Shown here: piece by piece, positions 25,229 to 36,582 of the stretch
Layout of the letters: each line of letters opens with the position of its first letter
Numbering within the stretch: position 1 is the stretch's first letter
Source: Myrmaecium sp. VS I D KN 1
Taxonomy: Eukaryota > Ascomycota > Dothideomycetes > Valsariales > Valsariaceae
Direction of reading: 5' to 3'
DNA length: 64,000 nucleotides
NCBI GenBank assembly: GCA_019775845.1
Contig: JADQAV010000009.1
Coordinates: 62,001 to 126,000, forward strand
The notes under the pieces: model-generated
Told to the model about the DNA's origin: nothing
What the model saw: the letters and a program-made list of their open reading frames with translations, nothing else
Databases searched by the model: none
Translations under genes and position numbers: made by a program

Positions 25229-27542
25229 ATGAATTCCCGCTTCAACAACTACCCCGAAGAGCTGCTGGCGGCTACTTCGACCATTGAACCGTGGGCCCTC
25301 TGGATGGGCGAGCCCTCCGCGTTGCCTGGTGCACCGGAGCTTGACCACGTTCCTCTTTCTGCTGAGCACAAGCGGTTCGTCGTCGAGGATGCTGACGAAT
25401 ATGCCTACTACACCCATTATCCGGGACCGTTCGTTCAGTCGGTGGACGTCGGTGACGCTCAGTTGAACCGGTTCAACTGCCAGCCACTCCAGCCTGCCTT
25501 CACTAATGACGCCGAATACCGGAAGTACTGCCCCGACCCCTCCGAAGAGTTTCTGAAGTTCTGCCAGCAGACCGGGAATAGCCAGGTCCTGCAGCTTTGG
25601 AACCAGTTTCAGCAAAACCATCCCTCGGCTTCTTCAGCTTCTACCTCATCGATTCCAAACCCTGGATATGGCGGCGCCTCTACTTCTGCAGCATCGTCCG
25701 CTTCGTCCGTCATTGCAACGGACGACCAGGCTGTACTACTGACCGCTCCGGCTCATCATCCCAGCACCGGCGGCAAGTCCGTCTCAATTGACTGGGAAGC
25801 TGAAGGTACGCTGTCGATCCTAACGTGTCTAAACCACACCATCGAATCTCTCTCTGACATGCCATACAGAATACTCGGAGGCAGACTCAAGCCCGAGCGC
25901 ATACTCTAGCCCATGTCCAACCCCGACCCCAAGTCCGTCCCCCAGTCCGCCACCAAGTCCCACACCTGCCCGTCGTCGGAGGCAGCGCGCCAACAAGCGC
26001 GCACTGAAGACGTCGGCGCAAGCCACCGGACCGACCACCGCCGACGAAGCTCCTCGCCAGAGCTACGGCGGGAAGTCCTACGGTGGCAAGAGTGTGGGCG
26101 GCAAGTCATATGGCGGCAAGTCATACAATGGAGAATCGTCCAACGGAAAGCGCGTCGGCGGCAAGAGCGTGGGCGGCAAGTCCCACGGCGGAGATTCTGA
26201 CGACGAAGAGAGCGTCAGCAGGCCTTCCTATGGTGGAAAGAGAGTCGGCGGCAAGAGCTACGGCGGGAAGAACCTCGCCAGCATTGCACCCCGCCCGACC
26301 ACGGGCGGCAAGGGCCCTCGCAAGTCGGTTGGGGGCAAGGCGCCCCGCAAGTCGGTCTCCGGAAAACCGCCTCGCAAGTTGGTGGGCGGAAAAGCACCTC
26401 GCAAGACCGTCGGCGGAAAGGCACCCCGCAAGACCGTCGGCGGAAAAGCGCCTCGCAAGGCACCCGTGTCCGCCACACCTTCATCCTCCTCGGAGCCTCC
26501 CGCAAACAACGACCCGAACGGGCCGGCCATCCTGCCTCTGAACCCACGCCCAGCCCACATGACGGCGGCGCAGATCGCCGCAACCGTGGCCAGCCTGCCG
26601 ACGCTGCGCACGCCGAACAAGTGGGAGCCGGCGGAGAACGGGGCGTGCCTGCAGGGGATGCTGGAGGCGTACTACCTGCGCCCGCAGCACGGCGCCGGCG
26701 CCGGCATCGAACAGCGCTTCCGCGACGTCGCCGCCCGGATGGCGGAGCTTCTGGGTGGCCGCCACGCCGGCCGGACTGGCGCGGCTGTTAAGAATCAGTG
26801 GAATCGGTACCTTCGTGTCTTGTCTGGTTTCGATGAGCGGAAGGTCACGGGTGGCAGCTTGAGTGTGAGCCGCCTTAATGGCACGGTGGATGTGGTCACC
26901 GTCGCTGGACCGGCGGTGCCGCTTGCCACTGAGCAGCCAATGGAGGTGGAGAGTGAGAATGATGCTGAGGCTGTGGAGTATGACTGCGTCGATTATGAAA
27001 GCGAGATCAGCGAGGATGAATACAGCATGGACGAGTCTGAATGCGACGGTGATGAAGCCGAGATCGAGGTCGACGAATGCAGCGAGGATGATGAGGCTGC
27101 TGAGGAAGGAGGTTATGAGGAGTATGAGGAAGAGGAGGAGGAAGAGTATGAAGAGTATCCAGAAGGATATGAAGAGTATGGAGAAGGGTATGGTGAGTAT
27201 GAGGAGTATGACGAAGAAGAAGAGGAGGAGGAAGAAGTGAGGCCCAGGAAAAGGGCGAGGTTTGTTACTCCGGCGCTGGCGTCGGAGGACAACGAGGAAG
27301 AGGAGGAGGATAACAAGAGTTATCTGGACAACCAAGATGAAGAGGAAGAGGAAGACCACTACGAAGACGATGCTAATGCCTATTATGACACCGAGGCTTC
27401 CTCGTCTGCTCCCATGGCGTCTTCAGGCCTGGCAAGTACAAGCGATGAAGACCTGACTGCTGCGCAGACTTTGGCAGATGATGAGGCCCTAGCCAGAGCC
27501 CTTATGGCTGAAGAACTCGGTCTCAGGAAGAGGAAGAGGTAG
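25229..27542 (+). CDS. Myb/SANT-like protein with histone H3-tail-like repeats and acidic tail
   Basis: Not a family I can name. Exons 25229-25805 and 25870-27542, 64-nt intron with GTACG donor, 749 residues. Order: a Tyr/Pro/Glu-rich N-terminus (1-120), Ser-rich stretch, Pro/Ser linker with a basic RRRRQRANKR patch, YGGKS-type repeats (257-327), six 9-residue units of the form GGKAPRKTV (338-389), a Myb/SANT-like region (about 440-510: KWEPAEN...IEQRFRDVAARM...GRTGAAVKNQWNRYLR), then an Asp/Glu/Tyr-rich tail with a PRKRARF patch. The composition suggests a nuclear, DNA- or chromatin-associated protein. The H3-like units match H3 residues 8-18 at 9 of 11 positions. Function and homologues are unknown to me; that it is one gene rests on matching exon phase and the continuous frame. 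Confidence 0.82.
26304..26459 (+). repeat. 27-bp coding tandem repeat (H3-tail-like units)
   Basis: Five full 27-bp units and a final 21-bp unit encode GGKGPRKSV, GGKAPRKSV, SGKPPRKLV, GGKAPRKTV, GGKAPRKTV and GGKAPRK. All six keep GKxP and PRK. Copies differ at many synonymous third positions (for example AAG/AAA, CCC/CCT, GCA/GCG). Confidence 0.9.
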
Positions 27543-28246
27543 AGGTTGGTGAGGAGAGCATGATTGAGGCTTCGTGGTTTTGGTGTGGAAAAGTAATGCC
27601 TACGGGCAAAAAGTCTGGTTTCTTTTCACTTTTCTTTTTTTTTTTTTTCCCTTTTTTCTTTTCAACTCTCTATCATACAGTGGCAGAACAGCTGCTACTC
27701 AGCTCAAGAGCTAGTATCATGATGATAGGAGAGAGAAGAGTCCCGTAGTTAATCAAGTCAGATTTATATACTACGTCTTCTTCGTAAAGTTCGTAAAGTG
27801 TGAATGTTGACTAGTGAAGGTAGAGATAGTCTGAAGGTAGAGTCAACCCATATCCTCGGGTTGGTAGTAGGAATAGACATACTCTTCTTCTTCAGTTCTA
27901 CCTGATGCAGTATGAAATCACTGAGATAGTGCTATAGACGATTGTGAATGATGGGACTTGAAGTTCACAAAGTTCTGGAGACAGCCGCACGGGCCAAGCC
28001 AACCACGCGCTCAGGCCGTCCCCTGAACTCGACCGGGATTTGGCAACGTCGCTCGGAGATCGCTGAGGCCCTCTCGGACGTGCCTCTCTGGTCGAACATC
28101 CCCGGCCAAACCAAAACATTCACGACTAGGTACCTCTGGACACTCTCCGCCAACAAATACTACGCTTGTCCACCCTTCCAACATCCATCACCGCTTGCCG
28201 CAGCACCAGTCGAGTCGAACGGACGAACGGACACGAGAGAGCCAGA
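27543..28246. other. Intergenic region
   Basis: Holds the 3' UTR of the Myb-like gene, with a T-run near 27635-27660, and the promoter and 5' UTR of the p24 gene. No coding signal seen. Confidence 0.6.
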
Positions 28247-29180
28247 ATGGCGCGGTTCACACCCTCCTCTCTGAGCATGGCTTGGACATACCTCGCGCTC
28301 GCCGCGCTGGTCCTGCCGACGCAGGCCCTCTACTTCTTCATCGACGGTCCCGTGCAGAAGTGCTTCTTCGAGGAGCTGCCCAAGGACACATTGGTAGTCG
28401 GTGCGTGAGCACTGCTCATCCCCATCCGTCCCCCCAACATGCCTCGGGAGCCCGCAGCCACGACACCGGACGCTCGCATAACCCCCCCAACCCCAAACAA
28501 GGAGATGGGAACCCCCCACCGCTAACGCTTCCCCATCCGAACCACGCAGGCACCTACGAAGCCCAACAGTGGGACGAGCAAGCCCGCAGCTACCGGCCCT
28601 CGCCCGAGCTGGGCATCTACATCACGGTCGAGGAGACGTTCGACAACGACCACCGGGTGGTGGCGCAGCGGGGCGCGGCCAAGGGCAAGTTCACCTTCTC
28701 GGCCGCCGACAGCGGCGAGCACCGGCTCTGCTTCACGCCCACCGGCACGGCCGCCCACGTCGGCTGGCTCGCCGGCGGCCAGCCCGTCGGCGGCGTCCGC
28801 TTCGCCCTCGACATGGCCATCGGCGAGACCAGCAAGATTGAGACGGACGACAAGGGCAAGATCAAGGACATCGAGCAGAAGGTCCGCGACCTCAACTCCC
28901 GCCTGCAGGACATTCGCCGCGAGCAGGTCTTTCAGCGGGTACGTCTTTTCTCTTTCCCCCGCACTTCCCATCCACCCAAGACCATAATTAGCTAACCGCG
29001 TCCCTTTTTTGTTCTTTTTTTTTCCTCCAGGAACGCGAAGCCGAGTTCCGCGACCAGTCCGAGAGCACCAACGCCCGCGTCGTCCGCTGGACGCTGATCC
29101 AGCTCGCCGTCCTCGGCGTCACCTGCGCCTGGCAGCTCAGCCACCTCCGCTCCTTCTTCATCAAGCAGAAGCTCACTTGA
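28247..29180 (+). CDS. p24-family (emp24/gp25L) cargo receptor
   Basis: Type I membrane protein of COPII/COPI vesicles, cycling between ER and Golgi and sorting cargo such as GPI proteins. Exons 28247-28400, 28550-28938 and 29031-29180; 149- and 92-nt introns; 230 residues. Features: signal peptide with a hydrophobic core ending near ALYF, a GOLD domain with the conserved cysteine pair (QKCFFEEL and HRLCFTP), a coiled-coil stretch ([19 protein letters not shown]), one transmembrane segment, and a short tail FFIKQKLT with the FF signal for coat binding. It resembles the Erp1/Erp5/Erp6 branch more than Erv25. It shares a pathway, though not an operon, with the nearby sec23. Confidence 0.92.
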
Positions 29181-30434
29181 GCGAGGGGAGGCGAGGGAGG
29201 GAAGGTCGGAATTGGGAAATGGTCATTGTGGGGAACAGGATGTACTTTTTGATGGGTTAAAAGGCTATGTGTTTTTGGGGGGGAGCTGAAAAAGAGGACT
29301 CCAGTCAGTCAGTTGGTACAATGCTGGCTTTGAAATGAAGGGTGGGAAGCAAGTGGTCAGAGAAAGGGGAATTGGCATGATTTGAAGCGATTTTTCGTCA
29401 TGGATCGAGTTTGTTTCCTTGTGTTTTTCTCTTTGCCGAAAAACGTCTACGTACCCGTTTATCTTTGCCTTTTTTTCCCACTGTTACGCTCTAAGACCTT
29501 TGGCGTGGTGAAAGAGTGAGTAAGAGCGGGAGGTGGAAAGGAATGATCGATTGCCGTTTGAAGACCGGCTAGGTCTGCGGGGAAGATATTCTCTCGTCTC
29601 TCATCGAAAGATAAAGAAATCAGAAAGAGAACGTCATGAGAGAGCGTTATCCACCCGTGATCGGACGGATGGGATATATGGACAGATAAATGGGCAGGCT
29701 GGTTCGACCAAACCCATCCTTCCAACGGTGGTCACGAAGCAAGCAATCACAAAGTCGAAGGAAGTAAATCATGTCATTATTATATTTTAGTTATGATCTG
29801 TGCCGTATCATTTATATCCCGCCACCTTTCTTTTAGGAGGCCGCAGCAGCAGCAGCAACAAACCCGCAGACTGATCTTGATCCGGATGTATAGAGAGGAG
29901 AGATGAGCAAAAGAAAAAAACCAAAGAGGATATCCCAGCGAGCGAGCGCAGCAGCCTTACAGTAGAAGAAAAAAAAAAAAAAAAAAAAAAAAAAACACAT
30001 GGACCGTGACGTGCTGTGAGTGAGAGATGATGATAATGGTCGCCGAGAGAGAAAGAGAGTACGAAAAATCCATGCTGAACACTAAGACTTGTTTGTTTGC
30101 CTCAACTTCGCATCTTCCTTCTCCCGCTTTTCAACCCGTCCAGTCTCCGACATGATGTGAAGAAGAAAAGAAAAGAGCTTGCCGATATCCCTTCCCCGTT
30201 TCCTCCCGGACCGCCCGAGATGGTGTGAAAGATTAGAAAGAAAAAAGAGAACGCTTGCCGAACTCCGCTCCGACATGACTCCAGAGAACGCCCATTTCTT
30301 GCTTCTTCCTCCGTCCCAATGGTGAAACAAAGCACCGAAACAAGCACCGCAACAGACATGACACCCTTCACGTTTCGCGTTTTAACACCGTAAGAGGAAA
30401 AAAAGAAGGTTCAAAACAAATCAAGGTCCAACGC
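29181..30434. other. Convergent 3' intergenic region
   Basis: About 1.25 kb between the stops of the p24 gene and hemB. It contains a 27-base A run at 29969-29995 and purine-rich stretches. No coding signal. Confidence 0.6.
29969..29995. repeat. Poly(A) homopolymer run
   Basis: Uninterrupted run of 27 A. No LINE/SINE body or target-site duplication is apparent beside it, so it looks like a plain homopolymer. Confidence 0.85.
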
Positions 30435-31622
<1,188 letters not shown>

Positions 31623-32493
31623 GGCGGCGGCGGCGGGAACCGGGATCTGGCGTGGGGGCGGAGGAGAGATTGGGCGTGCAATTGGAGAGGAAGAGAGGTT
31701 GGTGGGAGTAAAAAGAGCAGGGAGGAAATTGATCTGAAGGGAGGAGGAAGAGGAGGAGAGAGGGAGGAGAGGAAGAATAAGAAAAGCGGCCGGAGGGGGG
31801 AGAAGGATGACGGGCAGGACGGATGACCTATGAGAGGGTGCGGGAACGGAGCGGATTACCTTTTGTCGCAGATTATGTTGCAGATGGATCCGGCCAGGTT
31901 CGGCAAGCGCTCGGGGAGCCCTTCGGTGGCGTCCGGAGGGGCTCAACCGGTGGCACGGCAAAGTGGCACAGATGGCACAGGTGGCTTGCCCCGAGGCTGC
32001 CGCTGGTCTGGAGCAGCCTGAGGCCGACGCATCCATCGCATCCCTCGAAGCCTTCCAATCCACCAATCATCTTATTGTGCTCGGGCTGTCATATGTCAAC
32101 CCAACGGCTAATCACGTGATCAAACATCTATCCGAACCTCATCTCTTCCGCTTCAACTGTTTACTTCGGCCGGTCCGGCATAAGAGGCCACAGTAGCAAC
32201 GCCAACAACCGCAATTGTCGCCCGTTCACGAATTTTGGAAGGATGAAGAGCCCGCCCACACTGAACTTCCTCTTGGAAATCCCTAATCAATTCGGATGGA
32301 AAATAATTGTGAAAATAACCGTGCGGATGATGAAGGTGCTCGTTCCAGCATGCTGGGCTACGAATGGACGCATTGGCTTCCTCCCATCTCAATAATTAAC
32401 TCGTAGTGCCCCCCGAACCTCTAAAGGCGGACGCGTTCGCCTCTCACCAATAAACGCAGTACCTCCTCTAAGAATTGCCCAGGTAGAATGAAC
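31623..32493. other. hemB promoter and intergenic region
   Basis: About 870 bp between hemB and the 3' end of the next minus-strand gene. The part near hemB is CT-rich on the coding strand. A CCAATCA motif (about 32063-32069) and an ATCACGTGAT palindrome (32111-32120) lie 440-500 bp upstream of the hemB start. Confidence 0.55.
32111..32120. promoter_or_regulatory. E-box palindrome ATCACGTGAT
   Basis: Perfect 10-bp palindrome with a CACGTG core, the type bound by bHLH factors such as Cbf1/CpcF-like proteins. It sits about 490 bp upstream of hemB. Function is inferred only from the motif. Confidence 0.3.
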
Positions 32494-33081
32494 CTACAGT
32501 ACTTTCCCATTCCCATTGCCTACATCCTCATGAAATCCCAACGGAAACATCCGCGCCATCAACGGTGAACCAACAGTGCCCATCTGCAGCAAGAACCTCA
32601 TGCGTTCGACCATCATCACCCGCATCCGCACCGGGTGCGAGTGAAGCGCGCCCACCGGTTCGGTCCCTAGGGCGAGCACCCGCGACAGCCGGTCCAGCCG
32701 CCTCTCCAGCGTCACGAGCCTGTCCAGCCGCCTCTCGAGCACCTCGAGCTTTGCCTGCAGACGCGCGACGAAGTGTAGCTGCCGTGCGCGGTGCCGTACG
32801 AAACCAGGAAACGCGAGGATGGCGGCGGCTACGGTGGACGCCAAGGAGATGCAGGTGCCGAGGAGAGGGAGGGATGTCAGACAGCTCTGAGGGTCCTCGG
32901 TACCGAGCAATGGTGTGTGGAGACTTGCGGCGATGGTTGGTAGGACGTAAAAGTAGGCGAGTATTCGCTTGATGGGAGTCTGATTGTATCGGCGGGGAGT
33001 ACGTGTGGGGTGAGTGTGGCTTCGGAGGAAGGCGTCAGCCGGAATAACCGCGAGGCAGCTTGGTGGACTGGGAGCAGACAT
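32494..33081 (-). CDS. Hypothetical protein with two hydrophobic segments and a coiled coil
   Basis: Single-exon frame of 195 residues. Two hydrophobic stretches (about 40-60, RILAYFYVLPTIAAS; about 75-95, CISLASTVAAAILAFPGF) are followed by a heptad-like segment with ERRLDRL written twice, then a Met/Arg-rich end. This arrangement suggests a small membrane protein with a cytosolic coiled coil. I do not recognise a family. No overlapping gene explains the frame. Confidence 0.5.
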   Translation of the reverse strand: MSAPSPPSCLAVIPADAFLRSHTHPTRTPRRYNQTPIKRILAYFYVLPTIAASLHTPLLGTEDPQSCLTSLPLLGTCISLASTVAAAILAFPGFVRHRARQLHFVARLQAKLEVLERRLDRLVTLERRLDRLSRVLALGTEPVGALHSHPVRMRVMMVERMRFLLQMGTVGSPLMARMFPLGFHEDVGNGNGKVL

Positions 33082-34250
33082 GCTCGTAGAGAGTGTAAAA
33101 TTCTATTTCGTAAGACGGCTCCAAATGATACGGTTGCATAAGTGATCTGCGATAATTGATCACAAGCAAAGATGGCGGTATCTCGTCTACCCTTGCGCCC
33201 TTTTTACATCTGTAAGGTACGGAATCGCGCTCGTTGTTGCCGGATTCGCAGGGGAGGAAGGTACAGGGGGGGCTGCTCCAAGTTGGGCTTAGACAGCATA
33301 AGGTAGGCGGGCACGCTGTGTTGGCCACTCGCTGTCGCTTACCAGTTCGCAGGGGGGAAGAGGACGACCGCTTGCTTCCCCCACAATGGAAGTTTTGGCG
33401 CTGGCTTCCAGCTGCCGCTGGCAACGCGGGAAGTGACGAGAGACCCCGGGGAGGCAGGAACCAGTCTGTCGGCCTGGATTGAGCTTGCCGCAGATGGTGA
33501 GCGGTTTCTGGGATAGGCAGGCCGCCCGCCTCGACACTTTGCTCTTTCTCCCGAGCCAGGGATGCCTGGATATCTGATGGATTCGTGGTCAACACTCCAT
33601 GGGCCTAAGTGATCGGTGTTCCCTCGAATGCCGCCCTACGTGCCTGCATGATTGGGACTCCCTCGAGTGCCGCTCCATGTGCCTGCGCAATTGATATCTC
33701 CTCAAACGCCGCTCTACGTGCCTGCACGGTCGGCGTTTCCTCGAGTGCCAGATCCGAAGCCCGGGTCCGTAATGCGTGAGTCGACGCCCCTTACGAATCG
33801 CGCGGCCGTACATGTTCTTGGGGACCAATGGAACATGTGCCTTCCCCGGTGTCCACTCTAAACATGTCCCCTGCCGGTTTTTGACATATGACAGGCGTAT
33901 GGCAGACCCTCTGTCCCCTCCCCAATCGAATGTTCCGCGAATTCAACCTTTCGAAGAGTCCGGCGGCGCTCTTTCATCGTGAGTACCCTAAAGGCGCGGT
34001 TAGCTTGTAGCAAAGAGAGAGGCATGTCCGCTGTGCCTTCCCCAAGTCCATGGAGGCCATCTCACCATCGTATAAAGAACTGGGCCTCGTCTCTTTCTCT
34101 TCATCCAGTCTCCATTCATCCAATCTCTCCTCATCCAGTCCCCAATCATCCAATCTCCCTTCATTCACCACCGGGGACATCATTACTCCTCCAAGCAGTA
34201 TATATCAGGGCTTCACCATTCAGTCCCAATATATACTGCCATTAGTTACC
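33082..34250. other. Intergenic region with tandem repeats
   Basis: About 1.2 kb, no supported gene. It holds the 39-bp array at 33601-33751 and a series of CATCCARTCTCC-like units at 34105-34160 just upstream of the next gene. Confidence 0.55.
33601..33751. repeat. 39-bp diverged tandem repeat, about four copies
   Basis: Units start at 33601, 33640, 33679 and 33718 and share GTGCCTGC and TCCCTCGAGTGCCGCTC cores; the period is exactly 39 bp. Because 39 is a multiple of three, both strands stay open across it and would encode 13-residue repeats. Confidence 0.85.
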
Positions 34251-35108
34251 ATGCCTTCCTCAGATGCCACGCCCTATCTGGCACTGAGGCATCCGGCCAC
34301 CTCAACGGCCCCCTCATCTACCGTGGACGTCACCACCATGGTAACCTCGGGAGCAACATTCGGTTTTGTTCCGTAAGTCCCCTGAACTATCTCTTCGGAG
34401 ATCCAAACACTCCTTCGAGCCGTCACTAACTTTCGCAGTGGGCGTGGAACCAACAACCACGCACGGGACAGGTGCGCCACCCAGCCTTGGAGGGTGTCAA
34501 ATCACTGGCGGGCAGAGCCACAGTGCACGCAAACACCCTCCCCGCCCGGTGCCTGGAAGGAGCGTCCGTCAGCAAGGCCCCGGAAGGCAAGGCCCCTTAG
34601 AACCCGGAGGCCCCAAAAGGGAGACATCCTCTATCTCCCTCCGCATGACGCGATCTCCAGTGAGTCGTGCATTTGGGGCTTCGAGGGCATCACCAAGGGG
34701 TTCTTCAACCATCCGATCCTTTGCTCCGGGGTCGATGACGACGCGGGCACCATAAGTTTCCTTCCCTGCACGAGCTTCGGCAGGGAAGGGCTTATGAAGA
34801 AGGCTGGGTGGGCCAAGTCCTTGCAGGCGCGGAACATGGAGGTCGGCACGTGCCTGCCCTACCGCACGGGCGCCTTCAGGGAACGGACGTGGGTGAATGT
34901 CGAAACCGAGTACACCATCGAGCGGGCGAACGTGGAGGCGTTCGCCCAAGTCATCCAGCTCGAGTACCGCTCGGATCGCATCGCCCAGTGCCGCGGAACC
35001 GTTCGTTCCCTGAGGGCCCAGGAGGACATGGAGGCAGGGACGAAAGGGTCCTGTGGAGTCTGGCGAGGACAACCCACGCTCCTTCCCGCAGTCATGCTCA
35101 GACAGTAG
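34251..35108 (+). CDS. Hypothetical protein, possible fungal-specific family
   Basis: Two-exon model, 34251-34372 and 34439-35108, with a 66-nt intron (GTAAGT donor, CACTAAC branch site); phases agree and give 263 residues. The first 100 residues are low-complexity and basic. The better-looking part starts at KGDILYLPPHDA, with a Trp-Gly-Phe segment, SFGREGLMKKAGW and a Glu-rich stretch. This resembles fungal hypothetical proteins I recall with a GDI-x-x-LPPHD signature, but I cannot name a function. The start lies just downstream of CATCCA repeats. Confidence 0.5.
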
Positions 35109-36582
35109 CTCTCAATCGCTACAAAGACTGCGGGAAGGATCCATGTCTGTCTGGATGCCTCAGGCCAACAGACATGTCGACCAGCTCCACGCCTCCCGTT
35201 CTCCTGCGACTTCCCCGTCCCGCGCTCGGGATCATCAAACCCCCCAGGCTCCTCGGTAGGAAGTTCTGCGCGGGTACTCGAGACGGGACGATGATTCCGG
35301 CCTTTGGACTTGATGGTTCCGTTGGGTGATGAGGTGGATTTCTTCTTTTTTCGTTGGGTTTCCTTTGGATGGCGCGATACCGTTCTGTTTGATTTCTTTT
35401 TGATACCCCCGTTGGATACCCCGTCTCCCGAGTATAATGTCTTCCATCTACTCTTGTCTGATCTGCTATACTGCTTACGCCTCTTCATGTGGCGAGCATA
35501 TACTCCAGATCATCTTGCAACATTAATCCATCCTTCTCCATCATGCTGAGGACTTCATGCACCCGTGACCTATGTTGAGTTAGAAGTGAGATCCGGATGT
35601 TGAGACGTCTGATGGAGCCACGGACCACGCCGATGTGTGACCGGCGGGTGAGCTTGGTCCCATAGTTCCAAATGGGCAGCAACGTCACATGTGCTGGCCG
35701 GACTTGCGATCCACCTCAATGAGCACAGGTCCTCGCGGGATAAAAATCTGACTGCGGCGGGGATTTGACGCGCCAGTTCCGTGGCGGTGCGAAATCGCGC
35801 AAGGCACCCGTAGAAGTAAACCACGACTGCTGCCATGTTCTCTCCAGGCAGCAATCATAACGTAGAAATCGAAGGACGAGTATTTCCTCGCCAGCACAAG
35901 AGCAAGGTAGCGAGGCCTTATATATCTGAATAACTTTCTGCGCGAGGTGTCCCGAATCCGCCACCGGGGCGGATGCTGGACACTCTGGGCAGCTGTAGCC
36001 GAAAACTCAGACAAGGAAGTAAAGAGTTTGACGAGATGGGCAAAAGATGGGGCTTGGACTGGATAGCATTAGGCGGAGACGAAGCGCTGGACGAGGGCAA
36101 AGACCGGTTGAAGTCCTTGCGGTCTCTGTTTCTGGTCTTGATTTACCTGTTCGCAATGATTGACTGGGGCTTCGAGGCCGCTTTGGGCATAAATATCAGC
36201 CTTCTTGATGCTTTCACTCGATGCCGGTTTCGCTAGCGACAGACACATCGACAGGTGTCGACGGTTGGAAGACTACGAGAGCCATCCTGCGGACTGCACT
36301 TAACAAGGCTTTGCAAACGGGAGGGATAGAGATGGCTGCGATAAAACGGGGACGATCGAACAAACGGGTGTGAACACGTGTGGGGTGTGAACGTGCAAAT
36401 GGAAGCCTTGTAGCCTGGAATTCCAGAAAAAATGCGGTCTCTCTCCCGAACCAATCGGAAACGCCGCATGCGCCGCCAGCGGGCGGTGCCAAGCCCATCC
36501 TCCCCCAGCTTTCCCATCCAGAAAATCATAACCGCATGTAACTATTATCACGTCCATCCACAACTCAACCACGCCGCCCACA
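35109..36582. other. Intergenic region, possible decayed coding sequence
   Basis: About 1.5 kb. Minus-strand frames at 35570-35854 and 35685-36014 and a plus-strand frame at 35973-36236 have protein-like composition, but they overlap, are short, and do not make a convincing spliced gene. This could be a degraded gene or nothing. The right end is the uL3m promoter. Confidence 0.4.

Noticed and set aside
29960-29996. Poly(A) tract as the tail of a retroposed element
   Set aside because: No element body, promoter box or flanking duplication could be found beside it.
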